From Ischnura elegans (taxonomy: Eukaryota > Arthropoda > Insecta > Odonata > Coenagrionidae), in the NCBI RefSeq assembly GCF_921293095.1, contig NC_060248.1, positions 129,840,972-129,904,971 on the forward strand: a stretch of DNA of 64,000 nucleotides, in the 5' to 3' direction. Below the pieces are notes generated by a model. It saw nothing but the letters and a program-made list of their open reading frames with translations. It ran no database searches and was not told the origin of the DNA. Below, piece by piece: positions 47,031 to 57,422 of this stretch (the first letter of the stretch is position 1; each line of letters starts with the position of its first letter). The translations under genes were made by a program, and so were the position numbers.

Positions 47031-47099
47031 CCGTCATCTCAAAGTCCATGCATTGGAATTATTTAAAACGTCTCCTTCGGGATCAATAGTAGACTACGT

Positions 47100-47260
47100 C
47101 TCGTGTAGAATTTATATCCTGCCAAGTGATCGACGGTGAAATTCACGCGAATTTCCACGAGGAAAAAAATTCCATAGACCGGCAATCGAACCACGGACCT
47201 TTAGTTCTCTGGGCCCCTGCGCAGAACAGTGCGTTATTCAGGTTGCTGATATCCAGTGTT
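47100..47260 (-). mobile_element. tRNA-derived SINE relic
   Basis: The minus strand has GGTCCGTGGTTCGATTGCCG (B box) with an upstream A-box-like TGAATAACGCACTG and a downstream body containing TTCCTCGTGGAAATT. It is distinct from families S1 and S2 and partly decayed. Confidence 0.45.
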
Positions 47261-47288
47261 AATTGCACCGAAACTCATCGTACTAGAT

Positions 47289-47782
47289 CAGTGGGATAGC
47301 CAGGAGCTTCTTTCGGGGGGGGTTCAAGACCAGGGGGAAACGTTTTGAAAAACAGGATACTAAGTAGAGGGTTTTAAACTATTTTTAACACTTTTCATGA
47401 TCGAAAAAAACTTCATTTATCACAAATATATTTTGTAAATTCATGATTTTTCAATATTTTGTTTTCATTAATGAAGAAATTTTTATTTCTTTATTTTACT
47501 TTTATTTTATTTTACTCTCAAACCTCCGAGTACAGCTCATATTGGCCATTTTACATCGGGGTATTCAACAAATTTTAAGACGTAAACGTACACGAAGAAC
47601 CATGCTCTGGTCAGGGGAAACCTACCCAGGCGGGACTCGAACCCGCGACCTCTTGTTTGGCCGGCGAGGATGTTACCCCGCCGTAACCGAGGCCGGCATT
47701 TGCCAAAATATTTTGTATTTTTATATTTTGGGGTTAAGGGGGTGTTTCAGACCCCCCTACCCTCCCTATCGCAACGCCGCTG
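47289..47782 (+). mobile_element. hAT-type MITE family M1 carrying a SINE
   Basis: Ends CAGTGGGATAGCCAGG and GCAACGCCGCTG, with perfect 8-bp duplications TACTAGAT (47281-47288 and 47783-47790). The body aligns with the copy at 3927-4192 on both sides of the S1 SINE (about 47485-47702), which therefore inserted later. The 137-residue ORF here is MITE plus SINE sequence. Confidence 0.88.
47485..47702 (-). mobile_element. tRNA-derived SINE (family S1) inside an MITE
   Basis: The minus-strand head GCCGGCCTCGGTTACGGCGG is followed by the B box GGTTCGAGTCCCGCC, the body motif CCTGGGTAGG and the sequence CCCCGATGTAAAATGG. It ends in a tail of AAAATAAAATAAAAGT type. It shares head, body and tail organisation with the copy at 45061-45262. 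It splits an MITE of family M1, whose two halves lie on either side. Confidence 0.78.
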
Positions 47783-48101
47783 TACTAGATGTTAGGCTCT
47801 TGCAGTCCGTCCAAGACGGCGAGGGAGAAATAACTTCCATGAAGCCAAAACCGTAGTGGCCTAAGCAGTGACCCGGAAAGCCAAAGGTACCGAGTGTTCG
47901 AGAACCGGTCCACAGGAATTCTATCTCGTGGCGATTATTATAAATTTCACCGCCGTTCACGCGGCGGAATTCATAATCGCTATGTGCGTTTCGTGTTATC
48001 TTGGGAATTCAAAGAAAATCGCGCTTAGCGTCAAACTGGGCCGAATTTAAAGACTCACCATGACCAATTGTTAAATGCATATAAATTTCTTGATTTGATA
48101 T

Positions 48102-48376
48102 TGTTGGATTTTATAATTCATTCTTCATTTCAAAAAAGGAGATGGAAGCTGACGTATAAAGAAAAAGTGATTTTAATTGACCACCTCCATGTTCACAAGA
48201 CAACGCACAACTGCATCCAACTAATGAAGTAACTGAATCAAACTAGCGCTCTGGGTCCATAACCTGTTGGATTTGCTAATTCATTCTTCGTTTCAATAAA
48301 GGAAATGGACGCAGACGTATCAAGAAAAAGTGATTTGAATTGACCACCTTCATGTTCACAAGACAACGTACAACTG
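48102..48376 (+). repeat. 163-bp-period tandem duplication
   Basis: TGTTGGATTTTATAATTCAT at 48102 recurs as TGTTGGATTTGCTAATTCAT at 48265, and the following 110 bases match well, including GAAAAAGTGATTT and CATGTTCACAAGACAACG. The function of the unit is unknown. Confidence 0.7.
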
Positions 48377-48523
48377 GTACAAAAAAAAGAAAAACGTCTT
48401 TCATGCGTAACTAAAGAAAAAAAGGCCGAAAGAATTGACAATTGAACAAAGATAAGGCACCGCGATTAATACAGAAAATTCAATATAACAGCAAATAGAA
48501 GGTTGTGCTGATTCTACGATTGT

Positions 48524-48615
48524 ATAAGTATTTAATCTACCCACGACTCCGCAAGTCACCTCTGGCATCTGGCGAGGGTGTAGGTATTACGACACCAGAT
48601 GTTTACCTTGTGGTT
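48524..48615 (-). mobile_element. Possible LINE 3'-tail fragment
   Basis: The motif order resembles the tails of LINE families A and B on the minus strand (CACCCTCGCC followed by CAGAGGTGACTTGCGGAGTC). No coding sequence accompanies it. It could also be an unrelated GC-rich repeat. Confidence 0.35.
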
Positions 48616-48824
48616 ATATTTATGGTGCGTTAGGAGTGTTAAGATTATAACTGAATTTTTGTTTTAGCATTTCCCGTAGGAAAGAACACGCAGGTTTGAG
48701 ACTCTCAACCGGTTGTATCTTCATGGATGTCCTTTCTCCCTCGCGTTGAATGTGTCTTGGATGTACGGAGAAGGCCATACATCTACCACGATGAGTTCCA
48801 ATACAATTGCTATAGGAAATCAGG

Positions 48825-49050
48825 AATCTGGATGGCGCAATGGTCTGCGCAGTAGCTCCGGAAGCCAAGTTCCGCGGTTCGAGTCTCGATCAAGGAGAAT
48901 TCTTTCTCATGGCTACTTATGTGTACTTCAGCCTCTTAGGCTATTTGTTACTCCCTCCTTCCCTTCGCTGACATCCGATTCGTTTTCGCAAGAAATCCCC
49001 CCTGTTGTCTCTACCAATAAAGCATTCAATTACATATTTCTCAGCCAGTA
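48825..49050 (+). mobile_element. tRNA-derived SINE-like element (family S2)
   Basis: A Pol III A box in GGATGGCGCAATGGTCTGC and a B box in GCGGTTCGAGTCTCGAT are spaced as in a tRNA. An unrelated body follows, with TCCCTTCGCTGACATCCGAT, and an AATAAAGC-type end. The tRNA-like part does not fold cleanly, so it is a SINE head rather than a tRNA gene. Confidence 0.55.
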
Positions 49051-50071
49051 AGAGAGTTTATTTTCGGGTTTTATTTATGACAAATTAAGCAACCCATTTA
49101 GATAAATTTGAAATAGAAGTGTTCATCCCTACAAAGAAACATAAACAGAGTTATTGTAACAGTAATTTTATATTGCGTAAAAACCCAACCCTGTTAGCCG
49201 TAGGATTTTGGGAAACCCAAGACACCCTAATTTGATAGTATAGTTTCTACGCGACCCCTTATCGGATTCAAAATAACACAATATTCACAACCCGCCACCA
49301 ACACAAAATCCGTAATATTGAGAGTGGGGACTATCATGTATTAATTGAGCGTTAAATCATTGGAATCGTCCGTTCCTTCCCCAATATATTTCTCACTGGG
49401 AGGTGAAATGCCTCTACCTGCCGACTGTTAGGGATTAGTGTTATAATGCAGCAGCCCCACGTTAGTGTTTAATAAGGTGGAAATTTAGTCAGTGGTGGAT
49501 AAAGGCGGAGGAAGACTGCCCATCCCTTAATATCTGGAAAATTTGAAAAATGGTTATTATTTAAGAATTTCGTCTCGCCAATGTAAGAGTTTATTTCACC
49601 AGGTTAAGCCTTAATTAACGTGATCATTTTTTGCGTCCCTTCCGATTAATTCCTCCAATGATTGCGGAAAAATGACCGTCTCACGCCATCATTTTCCGCG
49701 ATGGCTCCACGGATCGAAACCCCATCCCTTTTTCCATCGCTGAAATCATCGATGATACCATGGTAACTTCTTTCAACCAATCATTACGCACGGTCGCTAA
49801 CAGGCCGCGATTGTAAAGATACGCATAGATTTTAATCGAACCATAGCTTTAAATATGGAAAGTAACGGAATAAGCGATGGGAAAAAGGAAAAAAAGTATC
49901 ATGTGATCAAGGTTATAAAAATTAAAAACACACAGATTATAAAAATAATGGATGAATATGTGAAAGCAACTCGTCTACGCATATCAGACCCATTATCTCT
50001 GAGAGGTATTGTACACCAACAAGACGCTGCGAAAAGCAAAGAACCCCCCGAGACAAGGTGACATACCCCCA

Positions 50072-50330
50072 GGCCTAACTTTTGGGCGGGGGAGAGGGGG
50101 CACGTTTCCCGTTATTTACTTATTCTAATTGCATTATTTAACAATAATTATTAACGCATGAATAGTTAAACAATATTATTAATAAAAATTCTCAATGCCA
50201 AACATACGGTGAGTAATTTTAACTACCGCACGCCATAGTTTACGGATGTAATTTATGTGTCGCCGTAGGGGGAGTGAGGGTGGATAAGGTCTTTACCCCT
50301 CTGACAAAACTCCTATTTCCGGCCCTGCGC
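50072..50330 (+). mobile_element. Possible MITE with GGCC-type ends
   Basis: AGGCCTAACTTTTGGGCGGG near the left and ACAAAACTCCTATTTCCGGC then CCTG at the right are weakly complementary. The interior is AT-rich with G-rich shoulders. No target duplication found. Confidence 0.3.
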
Positions 50331-50689
50331 AACCCTTATCGGAGCCTGTGCTTGAATGAGTCCCTCAGTCATTGAGCCCAATCGTTAGGATCATCTCCGG
50401 AAATATTTTCTGAATGGAAAAAAAGGACGTTGGTACCGTTGCAATCAGAGCACTCGAATCTTAACAAGGATTTTTTCAGGCAAACGCATGCACGGTAAGT
50501 TATGCTTTATGAGAGCTCCGAAGCCTCTGCACTTACGTGGCGGAATTAGGTCGCTCACTACTTCCTCTCATCGATTATGCATTCGGGTAGACAAGAGGCT
50601 TTTTCATATTTTTCAATTATCTTCTGACATTGTGTGTTCAGCTGGTGAAATAAAAACTAGCATTGGAGATCGAACTTAATGATTGCTAT

Positions 50690-50935
50690 ATTTTCCATTT
50701 GTCTAATAAAAACGGGGATGGAAGTGTCTGATCCAATATATCTGATTAGGAATTAAATCAAGTTTGATATAACTATTACGCATCAGGTTTGATCTGGAAT
50801 TAAATAAAGTCCGGTCTAATTAGATTAGACGTGATCCAACTTCATTAAATTCTAGATCAGCCCCGATATAGCTTCATCAATTTAAATCAGGTACGATCAG
50901 GAGTTAAGTTTAGTCTGATCTCATTAGATCAAGTA
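50690..50935 (+). repeat. Degenerate GATC/TGAT-rich repeat tract
   Basis: About four imperfect units contain TTTGATCTGGAATTAAAT, TACGATCAGGAGTTAAGT and related words, alternating with TCTAATTAGAT and TCTCATTAGAT. Several are partly self-complementary. Noncoding. Confidence 0.5.
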
Positions 50936-50939
50936 GAAA

Positions 50940-53350
50940 GTGAGTGCGGAGACTTCAACGCGCGTGGCCTTTATGCTATCATAGGTCTAAGCTTTTCATC
51001 GAAAGTCTTCCAGAACTCTGGTCTATAATCAAGGAACAATGAACACCTATCAATATTTCATAGTATAAAGATTTTAAAACTATTTCAAGAGAGAGGTTTG
51101 GGAGATGTAGGTAACAAAAATTGTAGAAAACACTCCTTGCCGTAAGGTCTGCGTGTAAAATGTTGCGATATATTTTTTGTTGAAGGAGACATCATTCCAA
51201 GGGCTGATGGAGAGGATATTGAAGAGTGACAGATAGAGCTGATTTAATCCATCCCCAGGTTAGCGGGGTCGACCTAGCGAAAGTTCTTGTTTACATCACA
51301 CAGAAAAACTCATATTTCGCGGAAACTTTAGAGAAAGTCTCTCGCGAAAGCGAATTCGGTGCGTGTCCACTGCCCTTGAAATAGCTTTCACTTGCATTCT
51401 ATACAATTGTATCTACGCCTTTCTTCGGATAAGCAAATAAGTTCTATCGTAAAATTAACACCGACGCCCAATTCCAAAAAGTTTATTTTATTATTTCCTC
51501 GGAGGACCCTGGATAATAAACTTTACCATGAATTTTCTATTCATCGTCATTACTGGTCAATAATCCCGAGATTGTTATGACGCAATTCACTACCCCATTC
51601 TTCTGTCATTTACTCTTTTCACATCTACGTATTTCTTCTCTTTCACATCCTTCTTTGCATGTTCTGAATATTTTATTCTAGGCCTTCATTTTCCGTTCTT
51701 TCCATCTACTTGTCTCTCGGCGATTGTCTTCATCATGCCACTATGCCTCAAGATACGCCCGATTATCTATTGCCATTCTAATTCCTTATGAATAGATAGT
51801 TATTCCCCGCTCGCCTGAGCGATATCGTTGTTGGAGGTCCTCTTAGTTTCTACGGCACCTTGTTGGAACCTATGCAATAATAATGCGTCCGCTCAGACAA
51901 GGGGCTTTTAGATATATATTTTCGCAACCTTTAAACATTTTTGCTGAGCTGGTGAGATAAAGACTTCAGTTGGAAAATCACCTTAATATTTACGAAATTT
52001 ATCGTAATTTTTAAAGGAAATATGGTGGGCAAGAGCTCCTTCTCCTTAATCCGCTCACGACTCAACTCACAAACCCTGTCTTGTCGACACCCACTCTAAT
52101 CCTACTTCCCGCTTGGTGTCAAATAATACCGGTAATACTCGGCCTGTTTCGGAATTTGTCTTTTGAATTCCAACGACAAAAATCTGCATTATAGAGGTAG
52201 GTAGCCAAGGGGGGCTGCGGGATAAACCATGGAGTGGAGGGGTTAGTGGCGCACGGTGCACCACTGAAATTTGGGGGGGGGGAGTCGTAATTATATTTGA
52301 GGTGGTCAAGCAGGGCCGTTGCTCTGGGTCGGGGCGGTACCTTATGCGTTGCCTTGGTGGTATGCAATACCTCTCAGCGATGATGCCTCTGACATCTGAT
52401 ATACGGAGACAGTGGCTCATACATTTTAATCAATTATTTTTAAGCATTGTTTGTAAATCTGGTGGAAACTTTCATTGGATAGCAACCTTAAAAATTGGAA
52501 TCTTTTCATTTTTTCCAGAAATTACGAGGGGCATCGATGCGCTATATTTCCATTTCCGCCGATGCAGACAAAGAATAGAAACCATAGAAATCATTACCAT
52601 TAATACCCACGAAATAACGAAGCGGGGTATCCACAGCAAAAAGGTACTAATTGTAAGTAAACTTCACCAGAGAAACCTCACTACGTCATCCAATAGTAAC
52701 CATAGAAACCTAGCAGTCTGTTTAACCAGTAACTTGTAATTAAGTACGCGGCCAATTAAAACATTAAGCCGAGGATGAGCGCCGAGTCTAAAGGGAGTGT
52801 TTATCCCGGTGAGAACCCCGAGAAAAGTTTACCCACAGTTATGCAGTCTGTTTTCGCGGGAGTTCAGTCGTACGGTTACGGGGATGGCGCAAGCTGTCGT
52901 GCTCATGAGGCATTGGCACCCCAGGTTAAATGGCGGGGGATGTGATATCGATGGCATGGAGGCTTCCTTAGGCTTCGACCGACGGAAATTCCCAAGTCTA
53001 TGGATTAGATTATTTTTCCTGAAGCTGAACGAAAACAAGGAAACCTCGAGTACTCCACATCTCCTCTTCCGAGGTCGCACGCATCGTGTTCTGAGGCGTC
53101 ACATTCCTTATCATGATGAATTAAGTTTGTCTAAATGGTTCGAAAGTTAATATATTTTTCTAGGTATTGGGAATGCATCCTCCTTTCCCCCGGCTTAGAA
53201 GCCTCCCATTACGATCGCATTTTCCTTAAGTGAGATTTTATTTTCGTCAAACTTTCGATGACGAAGACCCGCCGGCCAGAAGGAATTCCCTCTCCGTTAT
53301 TTTCCTCTGGAAATTTTTCCCGATATACTCGCGCGAGTTTCACTTCATGA
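50940..53350. other. No gene recognised upstream of the CSP gene
   Basis: GC-richer islands at 52060-52380 and 52790-53100 have overlapping ORFs of up to 145 residues in several frames without motifs. A GGGGGGG-bearing patch at about 52270 may be a repeat end. Confidence 0.35.
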
Positions 53351-53354
53351 GAGG

Positions 53355-53361
53355 TATAAAA
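53355..53361 (+). promoter_or_regulatory. TATA box of the chemosensory protein gene
   Basis: TATAAAA lies about 165 bases upstream of the CSP start codon. A transcription start about 30 bases further on would fall near 53385-53393. That leaves a short leader exon ending at the strong donor CAAG/GTAAGG (53414/53415). The arrangement of TATA, short leader, intron and signal-peptide exon is plausible for a highly expressed secreted carrier. Position and motif are seen; promoter function is inferred. Confidence 0.55.
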
Positions 53362-53414
53362 TCGTCGCGCGTCGCCGGAAAACTTGCTTCCAACATTCGA
53401 CGGAGATATACAAG

Positions 53415-53517
53415 GTAAGGTTCGCCACTTATTTTTATAATGCGCCTCGCGGTGAATTGCCTGCACGTTGAATTAGCGCTTTTCCATGATTTATGGCATT
53501 TTTTTTATTTCCTCAAG
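53415..53517 (+). other. Probable 5'-UTR intron of the chemosensory protein gene
   Basis: GTAAGG at 53415 is a near-consensus donor. The acceptor would be the T-rich tract ending CCTCAAG at 53517, nine bases before the ATG at 53526. Splicing here would remove the alternative upstream ATG at 53493 and make 53526 the first start codon. The acceptor is CAAG rather than CAG followed by the exon, so an unspliced leader remains possible. Confidence 0.5.
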
Positions 53518-53525
53518 GCATAATA

Positions 53526-55273
53526 ATGAACTCCTTGTGGATATCTGTGCTGTTGGTGGCAATCACCCTTCATTCTACTCTTGGACAAATCGGGAACTCA
53601 GATGTCACTCCACTACTGAATAATCCGGCTGTAGTGCAGAGACAAATCCAGTGTGTTCTAGATCAAGGCCCATGCGATGCTACAGGACAGCAACTTAAAG
53701 GTGCTTTGATCAATAGTCTTAAAACAAACGTAACATAAGAGTGAGGTGGTCTTCCAAATTAATTTCATGAATGTTGATTGAAATTAGGGATGGTCGGATC
53801 GGATACCTCGGATCCAAATATCCGCGGATATTGCCCTTCATCGGATACAAAGTCGTTGAAGACATCGGATACGCATCCGAAATTTAAAATAATAGCTTCA
53901 GTGAATAAGGGTGGAAATAGTTTCGATTCTCTCTTTGAATGTGCCGTCGCATGCGATTCTTCTCCTACGCCACTGGTCAGTGGTTTATCCGAAATATTTC
54001 CTATTTTTATTTCCAAACCCAAGCGTAACAGTTTAGATCCTGAGTATGTAAAGATGTTAAAAAAAAACAACTTGAAAGCCTATAAAAATGACTTTTAATT
54101 TAAAAAAATATAAAAATGTGTATAAAAATCTAAAAAGCATTCCTTCGATTGTACGTACCAAAATAAACTTGAATAATTACTATGTTTAATGGCAGGACTT
54201 TGAAAGCGCATTTGGATTCCAAAATATCTGATCCGAAAGATTCGGCTCCAAAAATATCCTGGATCCATCCATCCCTCATTAAAATTGTTGACCAACCTTC
54301 CAATAGATCAAAAAAAACAGTCAAGATATTATTACAGTGTTTCAATCATAATTATTTCGATACATAAGTATAATTTCCTCTAACCAAAAAACAGCAATGG
54401 AAAGGTGGTTAATTTTCAAAAGGGAAACCTATTACATTAATGCAGACTGACGATGCTACATACATTGGCTTCTCATGGTCTAAACACTTCGAAAACAAAT
54501 GGCAGATTTTGTAATTTCTGGTTTAAATTGAGGACGGCATGAAAGCTGGAGTTAATGAATCGTTCTATTAAAAGTAAAAGTTAAAACAGAAATTATTCTG
54601 CACTACTTTCCTTTATATAACTTTAAAATATTACGAAGCTAAGGTTAATGTTGCATCATGCACAGGTTAATGCCGATTAGATGTTGCCATATTTCTCCGA
54701 ATATAGTCCCCCTCTGAATATAGTCCCTCCCCGCCCCCCCAATTATGAGGCTTCATTTTCGGGAAAAGTTAAAAATATGCGTATAAAGTCCCCCCCTTTA
54801 CTTTGGCACAGGCATTTTTGGAAAAAAAGGGGGGACTATTTTCAGACATATACGGTATATATTAGCCCTATTTATTCTAAAGCTAAGCCACCTCCCCCAA
54901 ACTGGAATTTTATTTACACAAGATAAAATCACTCAATAAGACCTCAGTTTCCCATGGGCATTTTCCACGCTCTCCATTGGTAACCACCATCATTGAGATG
55001 GTGTACACCAAAATGATACCTAAGAAAACTCGTTTTTTTTTTAAGACTGATTCTCCAAGTCACCAACACAGCTTAGCTGGGATGGGACAAAAATAGAACA
55101 ATTATTAATATATCTGATTTATCTTCATTTCAGCTGCAATTCCAGAGGTGTTAGCACGTAGATGTGCTTCTTGCACCCCCACTCAAGCTGCCAACGCAAA
55201 CAAAGTCATCAGCTTCGTACAAAGACGATATCCAAGAGTATGGGAAATCATTAGAAATCGTTACAGTGGCTGA
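53526..55273 (+). CDS. Chemosensory protein (OS-D/CSP family), two coding exons
   Basis: Join 53526..53700 and 55134..55273, 104 residues. Small secreted soluble carrier of hydrophobic ligands; CSPs act in chemosensory lymph and in other tissues. The N terminus (MNSLWISVLLVAITLHSTLG) is a signal peptide. The four diagnostic cysteines follow the family spacing C-x6-C-x18-C-x2-C: IQCVLDQGPCDATG in exon 1 and RRCASC in exon 2. The x18 spacing is obtained only if exon 1 ends one base after the lysine codon at 53697-53699 (donor GTGCTT), joined to CT at 55134 after a TTTCAG acceptor. That is the phase-1 intron position conserved in this family. Reading on past 53700 stays open to a stop at 53736 but loses the third and fourth cysteines. 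After the last cysteine the protein has KVISFVQRRYPRVWEIIRN, the usual helix, then ends at YSG, shorter than typical CSPs. The start at 53526 is preferred over an in-frame ATG at 53493 because it begins directly at the signal peptide. Family call is secure; the ligand is unknown. Confidence 0.93.
53785..54277 (-). mobile_element. hAT non-autonomous element H1 in the CSP intron
   Basis: Opens TAGGGATGG and closes CCATCCCTC, inverted relative to the other two H1 copies. Target duplication ATTGAAAT (53777-53784) and ATTAAAAT (54278-54285), 7 of 8. Internal sequence around 54020 matches the long copy near 21200, confirming one family. Confidence 0.85.
54680..54858 (+). mobile_element. Small MITE in the CSP intron
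   Basis: The left end CATATTTCTCCGAATATAGT then CCCCC is mirrored by GGGGGGACTATTTTCAGACA then TATACGGTA at the right, about 25 imperfect pairs. The interior has a second CCCCCCC tract. I found no confident target duplication. Confidence 0.6.
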
Positions 55274-55665
55274 AAACATGAATATCAAAAATGAGTTTGA
55301 AATTTCTTGTGTCAATACTTTTGCATATTAAAATTTCATTCATTAAAAGTATGTATTTACTCAAAGAATCACATAACTGAATTACTCACATGCATCAAAA
55401 CCCAATTCATGGTAATTCAGAGCAGTTATGACCTTGATATTTTGAAATCACTTTTTTAACGAGGTAAAATAAAAAAGGAGTTCATTTTGTTATGGCCAGG
55501 CTCCAGTCATGAAATGTATGAAAGGAAATTGAGATGGAATAAATCCATGTTCGCACATTCATTTTCCTCATCAAATCGTGACAAAACATGGAATCAATCC
55601 CATCAAACGATGTTATCAATTTCTACAAGTCTTGTACCGAGATAAATATAAGAATATTGAAATGA

Positions 55666-55671
55666 AATAAA
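55666..55671 (+). terminator. Polyadenylation signal of the chemosensory protein gene
   Basis: AATAAA lies 393 bases after the CSP stop codon in an AT-rich 3' flank and is followed by T-rich sequence. It is the first clear AATAAA seen downstream; its use is inferred. Confidence 0.4.
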
Positions 55672-56063
55672 ATTTTTGTTACATTTCACTAGTTTTCATA
55701 AAAAAAAACTACAATTAAATGGAACTTATATACAAGATATGACATAGTAAAATACAGTTCATGGGCTATTTACCGTAACTATTTGGATAGTTACGCATTG
55801 ACATCCATCGTAAGGAGCGAGCATTTAAAAATGATTTTGAAGTAGACAGTGTGGCCCTCGTGGAGAAAGAACTCGTATAGCTGACACTGATCGGCCATCA
55901 TTCAGAGGGCCCTCGCTTTTGGAAAGAAAAGGGTCGGCCTTCACACATGGGAGACAAAACAAGATAAACCTGAAGAGTTCTTCACTGCAATTATCCATAT
56001 ACACCACATAAAAAACTTGAAGGAATGAAAACTAAAGGATGACAGTGATCCTAAAACAAATTA

Positions 56064-56750
56064 CAGTAAAACCTCTTCACATCGTAATGGAGGGGACTAA
56101 AATTTGGGCAATTTGATGAATGGAGGTTCACTAAAGAGAGGTTTTAGTGATAGGCACCATTTTATCCTTTGGAAATGAAAGGCACTACTGTCTTTTAAAC
56201 CGTTATATTTATGCTTTTAAATAAACATGCATGAATTAGTGAAGATATATTTATTAATTAATTATAACACAAAGCGAGCGCTACTGCATGATTTTACCAT
56301 GATTTCAGAGAAAACAATGTATCTCTCTCAATTTAGCAGTCATTTAAAATGATTAGGATAGTTGGATATCTTTTTTCTTATTTAGTGTTAGGTATGCTCT
56401 CATATAGAACAAAATGGCCATAGCCAATGGTTAACATGACAATTACAGCATATTAAAGGAGTATAAGAAAAACAGAAAGCGTGAAACATTTATCGCTGAA
56501 AATGTCATTCCATGTGCATAATTACGGCTGTATTAATGGTCTCTAGTTGTCTCAGTAGAATTTGCGGAGGTAGTTAGGCCATTTCCGGGGTGTCTCCTAG
56601 GTATGATAAGTGGAGGTTTTATGATATAAAGAGGTTCACTACAAAGAGGTTCGCCAATAAATTTACATATAAATCTGATGGGACTGTAGGGATGGTATGA
56701 AGTATGGAGGTTTATGTTGTAAAGAGGTTCACTACATAGAGGTTTTACTG
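56064..56750 (+). mobile_element. Pogo/Tigger-like non-autonomous element
   Basis: Inverted ends CAGTAAAACCTCT (56064) and AGAGGTTTTACTG (to 56750), flanked by TA on each side (56062-56063, 56751-56752). CAGTAAAACCTC ends with a TA target are typical of pogo/Tigger families of the Tc1/mariner superfamily. Subterminal words such as AGAGGTTCACTA recur several times. No transposase is visible. Confidence 0.82.
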
Positions 56751-57422
56751 TACATATTTGTCTTAACCAGGATCCGAACTCAGTACTGCCGGTGGCAGCA
56801 TACCTAACTGGAAATGGAGATTTGAGTTCTAATTCCAGTCATGTCAAAAAAGATATTTTCACAGTGACAGGAACATAGCAAGGGGGTAGGATTCAGAGGC
56901 TTCACTCTTCAACCCTCTCCTCTCAAGAGGATAGGTGCTTTCCTCCGACAATCCATTTCTCAATAAAGTTGCATTTCATAATGTCTGCCAATAACCAACG
57001 AGTAATTTAACTTTCAGCCTTATGCACAAAATATACATAGCTGACTTAATGAGATGCATGGTTTTCTGATGTAAGTAAATTGAAAACAAAATATCAGAGT
57101 TGGCAACCCACATACCACTCAAGCTCCCGCAAAGTAAATTTCTGGCGATGTACCAACACAGTGACTTTCATCTCTTGGCACATACAAACACACACAAGGC
57201 GGTACACCAACTCACTTGTTAACGCAATGCTCTATATTCGATGGTCTAAGATGCAGGTATACCTCAGTTTTCTTTTAAAGTAAGCCAGGATAATTTCAAG
57301 GTTACATAATTCTTCACAGCCATATTAAAAAGGCACCACTTATTTCTAATAGATATTAATATTAATTCCATTAAGAATAAATTATTTTACATATTCAAGA
57401 AAGTAAGCCTGAGGCTGACATG

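Larger units (their letters stand above)
53701..55133 (+). other. Chemosensory protein intron with two transposon insertions
   Basis: This 1433-base phase-1 intron contains a hAT-type non-autonomous element (53785-54277) and a MITE with GGGGGACTAT-type ends (about 54680-54858). The rest is AT-rich and shows no coding signal. Acceptor context is TTCATTTCAG/CT. Confidence 0.8.

Noticed and set aside
47443-47856. 137-residue ORF
   Set aside because: It runs through an MITE, a SINE in reverse orientation and unrelated flank.
48835-48905. Functional tRNA gene
   Set aside because: A and B boxes are present but the acceptor and anticodon stems do not form; a SINE body follows.
52302-53150. ORFs of 117-145 residues upstream of the CSP gene
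   Set aside because: Frames overlap on both strands without motifs, and GC-rich composition explains the open frames. No splice or poly(A) structure supports a gene.
53493-53738. 81-residue single-exon reading of the CSP locus
   Set aside because: It reads through the conserved intron position and lacks the second cysteine pair.
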